Assembly (NCBI RefSeq): GCF_000012125.1
Contig: NC_007429.1
Coordinates: forward strand, 744,001-808,000
DNA length: 64,000 nucleotides
Reading direction: 5' to 3'
DNA from: Chlamydia trachomatis A/HAR-13
Lineage (GTDB): Bacteria; Chlamydiota; Chlamydiia; Chlamydiales; Chlamydiaceae
Position numbers and translations under genes: made by a program. The notes under the pieces are model-generated. The model was not told the DNA's origin. It saw only the letters and a list, made by a program, of their open reading frames with translations, and ran no database searches. Positions 55,158 through 64,000 of this stretch are shown here, piece after piece. Positions within the stretch are counted from its first letter, which is position 1. Each line of letters opens with the position of its first letter.

Positions 55158-56129
55158 ATGAGTATTCGACCTACTAATGGGAGTGGAAATGGATACTCGT
55201 CTATTAATCCTTCTAACGATAATCAAGACGGTCTTGTGCAATCGACCTCTGGGCCTAATTACGGAGGCCATACGGTATCTTCTCGAGGAGGATTTCAAGG
55301 GATATGCGCACGAATAGCCGATTTATTCCGTAACTGTTTCTCTCGTAATAGAGGCACTACTACTACGCCATCTCGACCTGTTATCACTCAGGCAGATATT
55401 CATCATCCGACTATTTCTGGACAAGGAGCTCAACCTATTGTCTCTACAGGAGATAAGAAATTAGATAGCGCAATTATTCAAGCAGATTTGCGTGCGCAGA
55501 ATAAACAGACTTTGGCTACACATATTCAAAGTAAGCTAGGTTCTATGGAGGGACAATCTCCTCAAGATTATAAAGCTGGTGCGTATAGTGCGCTAGGATT
55601 GATGCTGTTTACTCCAGGCGAAACTACTGTGAGTAGCGAGCGGGAACGTCAAGCGTGCGTTACGGGTCGGGATCTCTGGGAACAGGCTGCAGGAGATTTT
55701 GCTACCAATGGGAATACAGATGGGCTTATGTTAATGGCTAACCTATCTGTGGGAGGGAAGCATGTGCCTGCAGGGCATTTAAGAGAATACATGGATACTA
55801 TAAAGGGTACGTTTACTGATGAGAACGAGGCTACAGATCCTACGGTAGATGCCATTTTAGATTTAGCAGCAAAAATCGATGCGACGGAATTCTCTAGTCC
55901 TGGTTCAGGGCGAGTCATTCTTAATTATATAGGAAATTGTGGACAAGTCGTTTTAGAAAACGAGGAGATGAACCAGCTTGTTTTAGGAGATCAAAATGGG
56001 CAAGATCCTCAACGTGTTCAAGATAACTCAAAAGAGTTACAAAAACTGTTAGAAAATGCTCGAAAAATAGATCCTGAGTTATATTTCCAAACACTAACTG
56101 TCATAACTTCTTCTGTTTTCTTAGACTAA
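55158..56129 (+). CDS. tmeA: Type III effector TmeA (CT694)
   Basis: 323 residues behind a very strong GGAGGAGG. The first 40 residues are Ser/Asn/Gly-rich (MSIRPTNGSGNGYSSIN), a typical type III signal. Residues 44-66 (FQGICARIADLFRNCFSRNR) form the basic amphipathic membrane-localisation segment. The remaining two-thirds is helical. Established: an early effector kept in elementary bodies that binds N-WASP and AHNAK during entry. The C-terminal motif DPELYFQTLTVITSSVF is shared in form with the next two genes. The AT-rich 200 bases upstream should hold its late promoter. Confidence 0.95.
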   Translation: MSIRPTNGSGNGYSSINPSNDNQDGLVQSTSGPNYGGHTVSSRGGFQGICARIADLFRNCFSRNRGTTTTPSRPVITQADIHHPTISGQGAQPIVSTGDKKLDSAIIQADLRAQNKQTLATHIQSKLGSMEGQSPQDYKAGAYSALGLMLFTPGETTVSSERERQACVTGRDLWEQAAGDFATNGNTDGLMLMANLSVGGKHVPAGHLREYMDTIKGTFTDENEATDPTVDAILDLAAKIDATEFSSPGSGRVILNYIGNCGQVVLENEEMNQLVLGDQNGQDPQRVQDNSKELQKLLENARKIDPELYFQTLTVITSSVFLD

Positions 56130-56179
56130 AGAGAAGGTATACGGTGTTCGGTCCTTTCAACTATTAAGAGGAAGTAGTA

Positions 56180-57376
56180 GTGAGTAGCATAAGCCCTATA
56201 GGGGGGAATTCTGGGCCAGAGGGATTTTCTAGTGCATCTCGAGGCGATGAGATTGATGATGTACCAGATAGTGAAGAGGGAGAGCTAGAAGAGCGCGTTT
56301 CGGATCATGCAGAGTCTATCATTACCGAGAGCTCGGAAACGCTGTTTCGTACTACTTCTTCATCAGGGGTCAGTGAAGATCTTCAGCAACACGTTAGCTT
56401 GGAGGAATCTCCACGACAACGAGGTTTCCTTGGACGGATCCGTGATGCAGTAGTTTCTATTTGGAAGCGTCGTGTTGCACGAAGGAATGAAAACTATGAT
56501 GTGAAAAAAGCAGAAGAGCAGCAAGGGATTGTGCAATATCTGCAGGATTCGAAAATGCCTGCTTTAACGCGTGCCTATCGCCATCTCCGTGCTTTCAATT
56601 CTGCATGCTTACGTACGATTCGTGAGTTTTTCGCTACCATTTTTCGTGCTTTAAGGGATGCGTATTATCGACATTGTACACGTTCTGGGATCAACTTTTG
56701 TGGAGCTGATAAAGACTCTTTAGAAGTTCTTGTTGCGGTGGGTTTGCTTTTGCGTATGGCTACCTTACGCTCTTTTGAACATGTCGGTGGGAATTACGAA
56801 GATCGATTAGTAAATAATGATGCTCCGGTGACAGGTGCGGGGAGAACTCTTGTTGATGATGCTGTAGACGATATTGAATCGATTTTAAATACGAGAACCA
56901 ACTGGCCTCAACATGTCATGATAGGGTTTTCTCGTGGTCTCGTTCAATTATGTGCGACTCCTTATAATGCGACTTCTCAAGAATGTTTCAAGTCGATTGT
57001 TCGTTTAGAAAAAGAAGACCCTTCTTCAGACTATTCTCAAGCTTTATTATTAGCAGGGATAATAGATCGCTTGGCGGAGAAAGCCCCTATGGCTGCAAAG
57101 TATGTTTTGGATGCATTGCGTGTTCGAGTTTCGGAGCTCATAGGAGAACTCATTATTCTCGATTTGCTTCCTCCTGTATGGAAGGTTGGCCGCGGAGGCG
57201 TATTCCCTCCTGTGAATGAGCAGCTCGTTGTGCAAATTGTTAATGCAAACGTAGAACGATTGCATTCCACTTTCGCTCATGAGCCACAAGCTTATTTGCG
57301 TATGATCGAAGGTTTGGTAACCAATTTCTTTTTCTTACCTAGCGAGGAAGATCCTTCTTCGGTTGGGAATATCTAA
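56180..57376 (+). CDS. tmeB: Type III effector TmeB (CT695)
   Basis: 398 residues from GTG at 56180, with AGAGGAAG before it. N-terminal 80 residues are Ser/Gly/Glu-rich and disordered; residues 81-102 (RGFLGRIRDAVVSIWKRRVA) are a basic amphipathic helix like that of TmeA. One hydrophobic stretch (LEVLVAVGLLLRMA) is near 190. C-terminal helical domain ends with HEPQAYLRMIEGLVTNFFF. Established as an effector co-expressed with TmeA that acts on Arp2/3-driven actin. It lies 50 bases after tmeA, without a terminator between. Confidence 0.93.
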   Translation: MSSISPIGGNSGPEGFSSASRGDEIDDVPDSEEGELEERVSDHAESIITESSETLFRTTSSSGVSEDLQQHVSLEESPRQRGFLGRIRDAVVSIWKRRVARRNENYDVKKAEEQQGIVQYLQDSKMPALTRAYRHLRAFNSACLRTIREFFATIFRALRDAYYRHCTRSGINFCGADKDSLEVLVAVGLLLRMATLRSFEHVGGNYEDRLVNNDAPVTGAGRTLVDDAVDDIESILNTRTNWPQHVMIGFSRGLVQLCATPYNATSQECFKSIVRLEKEDPSSDYSQALLLAGIIDRLAEKAPMAAKYVLDALRVRVSELIGELIILDLLPPVWKVGRGGVFPPVNEQLVVQIVNANVERLHSTFAHEPQAYLRMIEGLVTNFFFLPSEEDPSSVGNI

Positions 57377-57428
57377 GAACATTTTCTAATAGGGAAGAGG
57401 ATAAATAGCGTGAAATAATACTGATTAT

Positions 57429-58640
57429 GTGAAGAATAGGCAAAAAGACCTAAATCCTTATATGCTATTAGATTCTCGTTTCCCTACAGATTATTATTTA
57501 CGTATCCTAGAATTAGTCATCCGGGATGCTTCTTGTAAATTGGTATATAACCGACGCCTGCATATGTTGGAGGCGATCCCTCTTGATCAAAAACTTTCTA
57601 CTGATCAAGAGGGGGAATCAATTATTTTACGAGAAGTGATTAGCGAGCTACTTGCGCATTCTGGGGAAAGTTATGCGATTTCAGCTCAATTACTTGCCGT
57701 AATCGATATTTATTTAAAACAAGAGCAACCGTCGAATTCATGGTTCGCTCGAATCTTTCGGAAGAGAGAGCGGGCTAGAAAACGACAAACAATTAATAAG
57801 TTGCTTTTGTTAAAAAGTATCCTATTTTTTGAACGCCAACGGCCTGTTAAGAAGGTCGAATCAGTTGCCGATTCTATTTTACAGAGATCAAAAGGAAATT
57901 TTTCGTCTTGGGACGATTTTACACATGATGTGCAGACTCAAAAATCTGGTAGGGAAACAGACATGCCAGATTCATTGCGAGGACGAGTGGAAGAAGATGC
58001 TGCTTCACAAATGATCGTAGAGGTTCTGCTAGCCTTTTTAGATAATCAAGATATGTACCTCTCTGTAAGTTTCGAAATTCTTCGAAATTTTTTAGAAGAG
58101 AAGGTGTTGTCGAAAAGGAGCTTGTCTCCGCGTAGTCACGAGGCAATTAAGAAGATAAAAGATTTGTATTTAGTCAGCCCTGAGGATTTCCAAACGTTTA
58201 TCGGAGGCGTGATTACCGAATCACTCTTTCAAGAGGAAGATCAACTCGTTGTAGGATGTATGATTTTCTCTCAGGAAGGGAGAGAACTTTTTGATTCTTG
58301 GAAAGGGATATCACAGACATACCCACATGATATGCTCTATACGCAAGCATTTTTAGCAGAAGTTGTGTTGCACGTGGTGCAACACCACATTCATTTAAAT
58401 GCAAAGGTTAAACCTACTTCCCCAGAGCAGGTAGGCAGTCTGTACAGCATTCGAGACCATAGTCCTCAAGCTTGGGCAAGGATGATGCGAGTGTTATTAA
58501 TGCGCTGGTTGCTCGATTATCATTTTGATGTGTATGCGCACCTAAAAGAAGAAATTCTACGGTGCCCGCCACGACCGCCTTTTTGGCAAATGATTCCCTC
58601 GGAATCAGGAGATGGAACTTTCCGTAAGGAAGCTCGTTAG
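57429..58640 (+). CDS. TmeB-related protein, candidate effector (CT696 by gene order)
   Basis: 403 residues from GTG at 57429; ATG at 57462 (residue 12) is an alternative since no good ribosome site precedes either. Residues 104-120 (SWFARIFRKRERARKRQ) form a basic aromatic segment comparable with TmeA 44-66 and TmeB 81-102. Motif VSPEDFQTFIGGVITESLF matches the C-terminal motif of both. YTQAFLAEVVLHVVQ resembles YSQALLLAGIIDRLA of TmeB. No known enzyme domain. It lies 52 bases after tmeB, probably on the same transcript, and its stop overlaps the convergent nth. Confidence 0.85.
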   Translation: MKNRQKDLNPYMLLDSRFPTDYYLRILELVIRDASCKLVYNRRLHMLEAIPLDQKLSTDQEGESIILREVISELLAHSGESYAISAQLLAVIDIYLKQEQPSNSWFARIFRKRERARKRQTINKLLLLKSILFFERQRPVKKVESVADSILQRSKGNFSSWDDFTHDVQTQKSGRETDMPDSLRGRVEEDAASQMIVEVLLAFLDNQDMYLSVSFEILRNFLEEKVLSKRSLSPRSHEAIKKIKDLYLVSPEDFQTFIGGVITESLFQEEDQLVVGCMIFSQEGRELFDSWKGISQTYPHDMLYTQAFLAEVVLHVVQHHIHLNAKVKPTSPEQVGSLYSIRDHSPQAWARMMRVLLMRWLLDYHFDVYAHLKEEILRCPPRPPFWQMIPSESGDGTFRKEAR

Positions 58641-59272
58641 TCTGTCTGTAAGAAAGAGCAGATAGGACACACATCGATGTTGTGGTGGAGCGCTGGACAA
58701 TACGCTCTTGCATAGTAGATGAGTTGTAAATGCAATTTCGGAGAGTGCTTTGGTCCAAAGAACTGTACTAAATCTTTTTCTACAGCTGAAGGACTCCGTT
58801 TCGTAGAAAGTTGCCAACGATGTGCTAAGCGAAGGATATGTGTATCTACAGGGAAGGTATTTTCTCCGTAATAAATGCTTAAAAAAACAGAAGCTGTTTT
58901 TCTGCCTACTCCTGGAAGAGCTGTTAATTCTGGAAGGGTGTGAGGAGGTTCTTGATGATAACGATCCACAAGAATATGTGATAGAGCATGAATATACGCA
59001 GCTTTGCGTTCTCCTAATCCACAAGGAGCAATGAGTGAATAGATTTCAGAAGGAGCCAGCATACTCATAGATTGTGCATCTGGTGCTTTAGCAAAGAGAG
59101 AGGGAGTGACAGAGTTCACAGCTTTGTCTGTCGAATTTCCAGATAAAAGGATAGCAATGAGGAGTTGAAAGGGAGTTTGCCATCCTGTTAACGAAGGCGC
59201 AGGATTAGGGAAAAGACGGTTTAAGGTAGAGATAATAAATGCACGCTTAGCTTGTACATTTAGTGACTTCAT
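58637..59272 (-). CDS. nth: Endonuclease III (CT697), incomplete Fe-S ligand set
   Basis: 211 residues. Helix-hairpin-helix LPGVGRKTASVFL with catalytic lysine K125, and PVDTHILRLA with the aspartate D143, are intact. It removes oxidised pyrimidines and nicks the strand. The C-terminal cluster, normally C-x6-C-x2-C-x5-C, is here C192-x9-C202-x2-C205 with the protein ending six residues later, so the fourth ligand is absent. It follows mnmE by 6 bases on the same strand. Confidence 0.94.
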   Translation of the reverse strand: MKSLNVQAKRAFIISTLNRLFPNPAPSLTGWQTPFQLLIAILLSGNSTDKAVNSVTPSLFAKAPDAQSMSMLAPSEIYSLIAPCGLGERKAAYIHALSHILVDRYHQEPPHTLPELTALPGVGRKTASVFLSIYYGENTFPVDTHILRLAHRWQLSTKRSPSAVEKDLVQFFGPKHSPKLHLQLIYYARAYCPALHHNIDVCPICSFLQTD

Positions 59273-59278
59273 AAGAGG

Positions 59279-60613
59279 TTATTTTCCTATACAAAACTTG
59301 CTGAAAATTTCTCCTAAGACATTCTCAGTGACTTCGGATCCAGATAAATTGCCTATAGAATGCAAAGCTTGTCGGAGATCCAAAGCGATACATTCATTAG
59401 GAAGATGTTCTGTAAATCCATTCAACGCAGCTGTTAGGCATGTATAAACGGAATGAAGCAAGCTGTGATGGCGCGCAGAGACTAAAAAGATCTTAGAAGA
59501 TTTTCCTAACTGCGTAGTATTGAGCCATTTTTGCAAAGCTTGTTTTAATTCCAGCAATCCTTCTCCAGTTTTAGCAGATACAGAAATTTGCTGGAAAGGA
59601 ACCTCTATTTGAGGAGGAGATACGATATCACACTTATTCCAAAGTAAAATGGTCGGCTTTTGATACAAAATAGTAGGGAATTCTGGAAGTGGCTGCGACG
59701 CATCCACAACCCAGAGAATTCCTTCTGCTTGACTCATGGCTTCTCGGGCACGAGCAATCCCTTCTTTCTCAACTAAATTTTCTGTTTCTCTTAGACCCGC
59801 AGAATCAATGAGACGAAGATTTTTCCCTTGCAAGACCCAGTTTTCTTCTAAAATATCACGAGTTGTCCCTGGAATATCAGTGACAATCGCTCGGTTTTTT
59901 TGAGTGAGCGCATTTAGGATGGATGATTTTCCTGCATTTGGAAGCCCTGCTAAAACAATACTCGTTCCTTGAGCCAGACGTTGTCCTTCATCAAAACTAG
60001 AAAGAAGCTCGTCTGTGATAGATAGAGCTTCCATAATTCGATGTTTAGGGAGCGAATCTTCAGTTTCTATATCTTCTTCAGGGAAGTCTGCTAAGACTTC
60101 TATATAAGCAAGAGCTTCTATAATTAAAGAGGAGATAGAGGAGATCGCTTGAGAAGTATGCCCTTGGAATTGATTTTGAGCTATACGAAAAGCATCGATA
60201 TTATCAGCAGCGATTAACTGTTGTATGGCTTCCGCTTGAATAAGATCGATTTTCCCATTCAAAAATGCACGTTGCGAAAATTCACCAGGAAGTGCTGCAC
60301 GAGCTCCCTCCGCTAATAGAGTGTTTACAATTTGGGAGCAAGCAAAGTAACCTCCATGGCATTGAAATTCTACGATGTCCTCTCCCGTGAAAGATCGCGG
60401 GGCGCGCATCACTAAGACCAACGCTTGATCAATATAGACAGCATTATGGGATACGGTGCCTAGGTGGGCTGTATGTGATGCGTAACCCGCAATGTTGCCA
60501 GAAAAAATACGATCAGAAATAGAAATAGCATCCGGTCCGGAGACGCGAACAATAGCAATACTTCCTTCTCCTGGAGGAGTTGCAATAGCTGTGATCGTAT
60601 CATTTCGAAGCAT
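59279..60613 (-). CDS. mnmE: tRNA modification GTPase MnmE (CT698, thdF)
   Basis: 444 residues. N-terminal THF-binding domain ([38 protein letters not shown]), then the G domain inside a helical domain: [27 protein letters not shown]. It ends with the C-terminal FCIGK, the conserved Cys of the family. With MnmG it makes 5-carboxymethylaminomethyluridine at the tRNA wobble position. First gene of mnmE-nth; divergent from psd. Confidence 0.97.
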   Translation of the reverse strand: MLRNDTITAIATPPGEGSIAIVRVSGPDAISISDRIFSGNIAGYASHTAHLGTVSHNAVYIDQALVLVMRAPRSFTGEDIVEFQCHGGYFACSQIVNTLLAEGARAALPGEFSQRAFLNGKIDLIQAEAIQQLIAADNIDAFRIAQNQFQGHTSQAISSISSLIIEALAYIEVLADFPEEDIETEDSLPKHRIMEALSITDELLSSFDEGQRLAQGTSIVLAGLPNAGKSSILNALTQKNRAIVTDIPGTTRDILEENWVLQGKNLRLIDSAGLRETENLVEKEGIARAREAMSQAEGILWVVDASQPLPEFPTILYQKPTILLWNKCDIVSPPQIEVPFQQISVSAKTGEGLLELKQALQKWLNTTQLGKSSKIFLVSARHHSLLHSVYTCLTAALNGFTEHLPNECIALDLRQALHSIGNLSGSEVTENVLGEIFSKFCIGK

Positions 60614-60879
60614 GGGTAGCAGCCTTTAGGCTAAATAAAGTGCTGAAAAGGAAATGATTATACTTTTGGATGATCTTTCTAAGCAAGAAGGGCTAATCGA
60701 AGAAAGGCGGATTGTTCATATAAAAATTTTTAAATAAAGAAGCTTTTTTTAGGAGTTCGGTATCCTGAAAGGGTTTGTGTTTTTGAGAAAGAGAAACTTC
60801 TTTATAGTTCTTTATGCTTTGTGTGTAAAAGGCTTCTATAGGAAGAGCAAATCAGCCGCTTGCAGAGCAGGAGATAAGC

Positions 60880-61785
60880 ATGGCAGCGCGGGAAATGTTA
60901 TATGTTAATCGCGAAACAGGGAAGGTGGAACAGGAACGTATCATCTGTTCTTCTCTGGTAAAGTTTTTTATTGAAACGAGAATAGGGAGAGCTCTGTACT
61001 CTGTTTTATGTAAGAATAGCCTGTTTTCCCGTATCGTAGGCTGGTGTCAAAGACTGCGAGTGACGCGATATTTTATTAAACCTTTCGTTACAAAATATCG
61101 TATTTGCATAGAAGAGAGTGCTTCTCCTCTGCACGACTACGCGTCATTTAATGATTTTTTTGTACGAAAACTCAAACCAGATGCTCGACCTATCTGCCAG
61201 GGAGAGGATATCTGTGTGACTCCTGCTGATGGTGCCTATCTTGTTTTCCCTTCCATGGCAGATCTATCCTTGTTTACCATTAAAAATAAGCCGTTTTCTT
61301 TAGAAAGTTTTTTAGGGGATCCGCAATTGGCTCACCAATATGCGCAAGGGAGTATGGCAATCGCTCGATTAGCTCCTTTTGATTACCATCGCTTCCACTT
61401 TCCTATAGCGGGTATTGCTGAGGCACCGCGCCGTATCAACGGCCATCTTTTTTCTATTCATCCTCTTATGCTTAAGCGGAATTTCGAAGTGTTTACGGAG
61501 AATAAACGCGAAATTACCATAATTACGTCAAAAGAGTTTGGTGAGGTTGCCTACGTGGAAGTAGGGGCGTTAAATGTGGGTTCTATCCACCAAACGTTTT
61601 CTCCCGGTAGTTATGTGAAAAAAGGTGCCGAAAAAGGTTTTTTTGCTTTTGGAGGATCGACTGTTGTTCTATTATTTCAGCCCCAACGGATTATCTTTGA
61701 TGCAGATCTAGTTGGTTATTCTGCTCAGGGTTTAGAAACCCGGTGTCGAATGGGACAATCGTTAGGAAAACGTTTCTCTTCATAA
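60880..61785 (+). CDS. psd: Phosphatidylserine decarboxylase proenzyme (CT699)
   Basis: 301 residues. Family blocks: FNDFFVRKLKPDARP, VTPADGAY, RLAPFDYHRFHFP with the catalytic-site Asp/His, and the self-cleavage motif GGST (258-261) where Ser260 becomes the pyruvoyl group. GGST replaces the more usual LGST, as in type II enzymes. It makes phosphatidylethanolamine at the inner membrane. ATG chosen at 60880 by the family start. Confidence 0.95.
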   Translation: MAAREMLYVNRETGKVEQERIICSSLVKFFIETRIGRALYSVLCKNSLFSRIVGWCQRLRVTRYFIKPFVTKYRICIEESASPLHDYASFNDFFVRKLKPDARPICQGEDICVTPADGAYLVFPSMADLSLFTIKNKPFSLESFLGDPQLAHQYAQGSMAIARLAPFDYHRFHFPIAGIAEAPRRINGHLFSIHPLMLKRNFEVFTENKREITIITSKEFGEVAYVEVGALNVGSIHQTFSPGSYVKKGAEKGFFAFGGSTVVLLFQPQRIIFDADLVGYSAQGLETRCRMGQSLGKRFSS

Positions 61786-61849
61786 AAATAAAGACTTAAA
61801 ACGTTTTTTTTGGTATTGCAAGAGAGAGAAAACTCAGAAGTTGTGCATT

Positions 61850-63175
61850 ATGTGGCTAATCGTAGCATCGACACTCTTGGTTTGCTTAGCGATGGCTTTA
61901 GTCTTTAAAGCTTATAGGCATGTTATCAGCTTCCGCAGCTACGTGAATCAAGTGATACGGGATGTGCGCTTGAGCGTAGATTTAAAAGAGTGGGCGGTCG
62001 CAGAAATGCGCTTGGCCCCGATCCTGAAAAAACGTCAATATCGACGTAAATATTTATTCGAATATATCCGTATTCTTCGAGAGCTCGAACGTTTTGAAGA
62101 AGCTGAAAAGCTTTTGGGAGAAGCTAAGAAATTGAAATTAGCAGGTGCCTATTTTTTCTTAGAGGTTGCACATAAGGCTTTCCGGCATGGCGCCTATAAA
62201 GAGGCTGCACATGCTTTTTCTCTTCTTTCCGCTGAGCTTATGGGCGAGCGAGAGGTCGCTCGCTACACCATTTCTCTGGTATATCTTGGAGAAGTAGATG
62301 CTGCTTGTCGGATCATTGAACCATGGATTGGTCCACTTGCTCACCAAGAAGTCTTTATTAGCGTAGGACATATCTATTTTGCGACGAAGCGCTATGCAGA
62401 TGCTATCGATTTCTATCGACGCGCACGGTCCCTAGGATCTTGCCCTATCGATGTTTTGTACAACTTAGCACATTCTTTGCGTATTTGCGGGCAGTATGTC
62501 GATGCTGGGATACTCTTTAGAGAGCTTTTAGGGGATCCGGTTTATAAAGACGAAGCGATGTTTAATATCGGCTTATGTGAGCAAAAATTAGGGAATTCGA
62601 AAAAGGCTCTGCTGATCTATCAAAATAGTGAGTTATGGGTTCGCGGAGATGCTTTGATGATGCGGTATGCAGCTCTTGCGGCGGCGGATCAGCAAGATTA
62701 TCAGCTCGCAGAGCACTGCTGGACATTAGCTTTCCGTTGTCAAAGTTATGCTGATGATTGGAATTGCTGTGTTCATTATGGTTTAGCATTATGCCATTTA
62801 AAGAAATATGCCGAGGCTGAGAAGGTATATTTAAGAGTGATTCAAAAGACTCCGGATTGTTTGGTTGCTTGTAAAGCACTGGCTTGGCTCGCAGGAGTCG
62901 GACATGCGACGATGATTTCTGCTCGAGAAGGAATAGCTTATGCTAAGCGAGCGCTGCAGATCAAACGATCTCCGGAAGTACTCGAGTTATTGAGTGCTTG
63001 TGAAGCTCGAGAAGGTAATTTTGATGTTGCTTATGATATTCAGGCTATTTTAGCCGAGCGAGATACGACGGCGAAGGAACGTGAGCGACGGTCACAGATT
63101 TTGAAGAATTTACGACAGAAACTTCCTATAGACCAACAGCATATAGTAGAGGTTTCTTTACTGCTAGCTGCCTAG
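61850..63175 (+). CDS. Membrane-anchored TPR protein (CT700 by gene order)
   Basis: 441 residues from the ATG at 61850 (AGAAG lies 9 bases upstream); a TTG at 61841 is an alternative. An N-terminal span (MWLIVASTLLVCLAMALVF) anchors a long helical TPR domain: LERFEEAEKLLGEAKKLKLA, KRYADAIDFYRRARSLGSCP, GQYVDAGILFRELLGDPVYK, KKYAEAEKVYLRVIQKTPDC. Topology resembles LapB/YciM (N-anchored TPR with late rubredoxin), but the terminal CxxC rubredoxin is not present. Role unknown. Confidence 0.9.
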   Translation: MWLIVASTLLVCLAMALVFKAYRHVISFRSYVNQVIRDVRLSVDLKEWAVAEMRLAPILKKRQYRRKYLFEYIRILRELERFEEAEKLLGEAKKLKLAGAYFFLEVAHKAFRHGAYKEAAHAFSLLSAELMGEREVARYTISLVYLGEVDAACRIIEPWIGPLAHQEVFISVGHIYFATKRYADAIDFYRRARSLGSCPIDVLYNLAHSLRICGQYVDAGILFRELLGDPVYKDEAMFNIGLCEQKLGNSKKALLIYQNSELWVRGDALMMRYAALAAADQQDYQLAEHCWTLAFRCQSYADDWNCCVHYGLALCHLKKYAEAEKVYLRVIQKTPDCLVACKALAWLAGVGHATMISAREGIAYAKRALQIKRSPEVLELLSACEAREGNFDVAYDIQAILAERDTTAKERERRSQILKNLRQKLPIDQQHIVEVSLLLAA

Positions 63176-63434
63176 CCTTTTTCTCTCTTGTAAGTAAGCC
63201 CAATATAAGATCTTAGCCCTCGTATTGCTCGAGTGCTTTTTGTTTTCTTTTTCTCTAGGAAAGTCTAGAATGTGCCTGAATGCACGGATTTCTTTTCTCT
63301 CGAGTAGCCTTTCCCTGAGAGAGTTTGTGCGTAAAAAGATAATTATCAAAAAGAAATAGAAAAGAACCATCCTTGTTGTATAGGCGCCTTTAAATAAGAG
63401 GGTAGGTTCGTTTCAAGAGCATGTATTGAACATA

Positions 63435-64000
63435 TGATGGATTTCCTTAAGCGTTTTTTCGGATCCTCCCAAGAGAGAATATTAAAACGATTCCAGAAGT
63501 TGGTTGAAGAGGTTAATGCTTGCGATGAGAAATTCTCGTCCCTGTCTGACGACGAGCTTCGCAAAAAGACCCCTCAATTGAAGCAAAGATATCAAGACGG
63601 GGAGTCATTAGATAAACTTCTTCCAGAGGCTTATGGAGTTGTTAAGAACGTATGCCGGCGTTTGGCAGGAACTCCGGTGGAGGTATCTGGGTATCATCAG
63701 CAGTGGGATATGGTTCCCTACGATGTGCAGATTCTGGGTGCTATCGCTATGCATAAAGGCTTTATCACCGAGATGCAAACCGGGGAAGGAAAGACATTAA
63801 CTGCAGTGATGCCGCTGTATTTAAATGCTTTAACAGGAAAGCCTGTTCATCTCGTTACGGTGAATGATTATTTAGCTCAACGAGATTGTGAGTGGGTAGG
63901 TTCTGTGTTGCGTTGGTTAGGATTGACGACCGGGGTTTTAGTCTCTGGGAGCCCACCAGAGAAGCGTAAAGCTATTTATCAGTGTGATGTCGTATACGGA
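63435..64000 (+). CDS. secA: Preprotein translocase ATPase SecA, 5' part (CT701)
   Basis: 188 codons from ATG 63435 (a second ATG is next) running off the window end without a stop. Conserved SecA blocks are present: DFLKRFFGSSQERILKRFQ, VRRLAGTPVEVSGYHQQWDM-like Q motif region, GFITEMQTGEGKTL with the Walker A lysine, and VTVNDYLAQRD. SecA drives Sec-dependent export. The 259 bases upstream hold no gene. Confidence 0.97.

Noticed and set aside
63164..63370. 68-codon minus-strand frame between CT700 and secA
   Set aside because: Arg/Lys/Phe-rich, no ribosome site, extends into the 3' end of CT700; no sign of real coding.

Overview
The window is almost certainly from Chlamydia trachomatis. 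The major outer membrane protein gene (ompA) is present, and its variable segments match what I recall of a C-complex, probably serovar A (ocular), allele. Gene order from one end to the other matches the block I know as CT646 to CT701 in the D/UW-3 numbering. CT numbers used here come from memory of that order; no database search was made. There are no insertion sequences, phage genes, CRISPR arrays or tRNA-linked islands. Coding is dense, with many 1-4 base stop/start overlaps.

Layout. 0-3.8 kb: three envelope-type genes (an actin-fold/ferredoxin-like membrane protein, a small single-span protein, and a secreted MORN-repeat protein) plus ygfA. 4.0-9.0 kb: recA, a TPR-like exported protein, a short RecD helicase and a 59-residue protein behind a perfect sigma-54 promoter. 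9.0-11.1 kb, minus strand: kdsA, an LptC-like gene and lptB, an LPS synthesis/export unit. 11.4-13.6 kb: tRNA-Arg, two small unknown genes, rluD and khpA. 13.7-17.1 kb, minus: a second type II topoisomerase pair (ParE-like, ParC-like). 17.4-18.4 kb: hemA, followed by an unusual 718-base stretch without genes. 19.2-32.0 kb: a type III secretion locus (CT663 chaperone, cdsD-E-F-G, CT668, cdsN-O-P-Q, pkn5, cdsC). 32.1-37.4 kb: tRNA-Thr; then on the minus strand rpsB-tsf-pyrH-frr, tRNA-Glu, tRNA-Lys and an mcsA/mcsB-like pair; and tRNA-Gly. 37.5-42.7 kb: ompA and a divergent giant pbp2. 42.7-49.7 kb: a second sigma-54 promoter with a TPR gene, the sufBCDS operon and parB. 49.7-53.6 kb: dppF/dppD ATPases (minus), then a DUF47 protein with a Pit phosphate permease. 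53.7-58.6 kb: pgk, then the effector genes tmeA, tmeB and a third related gene. 58.6-64 kb: mnmE-nth (minus), psd, a TPR membrane protein, and the 5' end of secA.

Functionally the window combines virulence (T3SS apparatus, effectors, MOMP), envelope building (LPS, PBP2, Psd, SecA), Fe-S assembly, translation and DNA topology. Points that stand out: the two near-identical sigma-54 promoters; a GspL/GspM-like gene pair away from other secretion genes; an McsB homologue that has lost its catalytic residues; a G9 tract inside pkn5; a PBP2 with a roughly 350-residue insertion; an endonuclease III lacking a complete Fe-S ligand set; a degenerate HemA cofactor loop; and evidence that TmeA, TmeB and the next gene form a divergent paralogue family.
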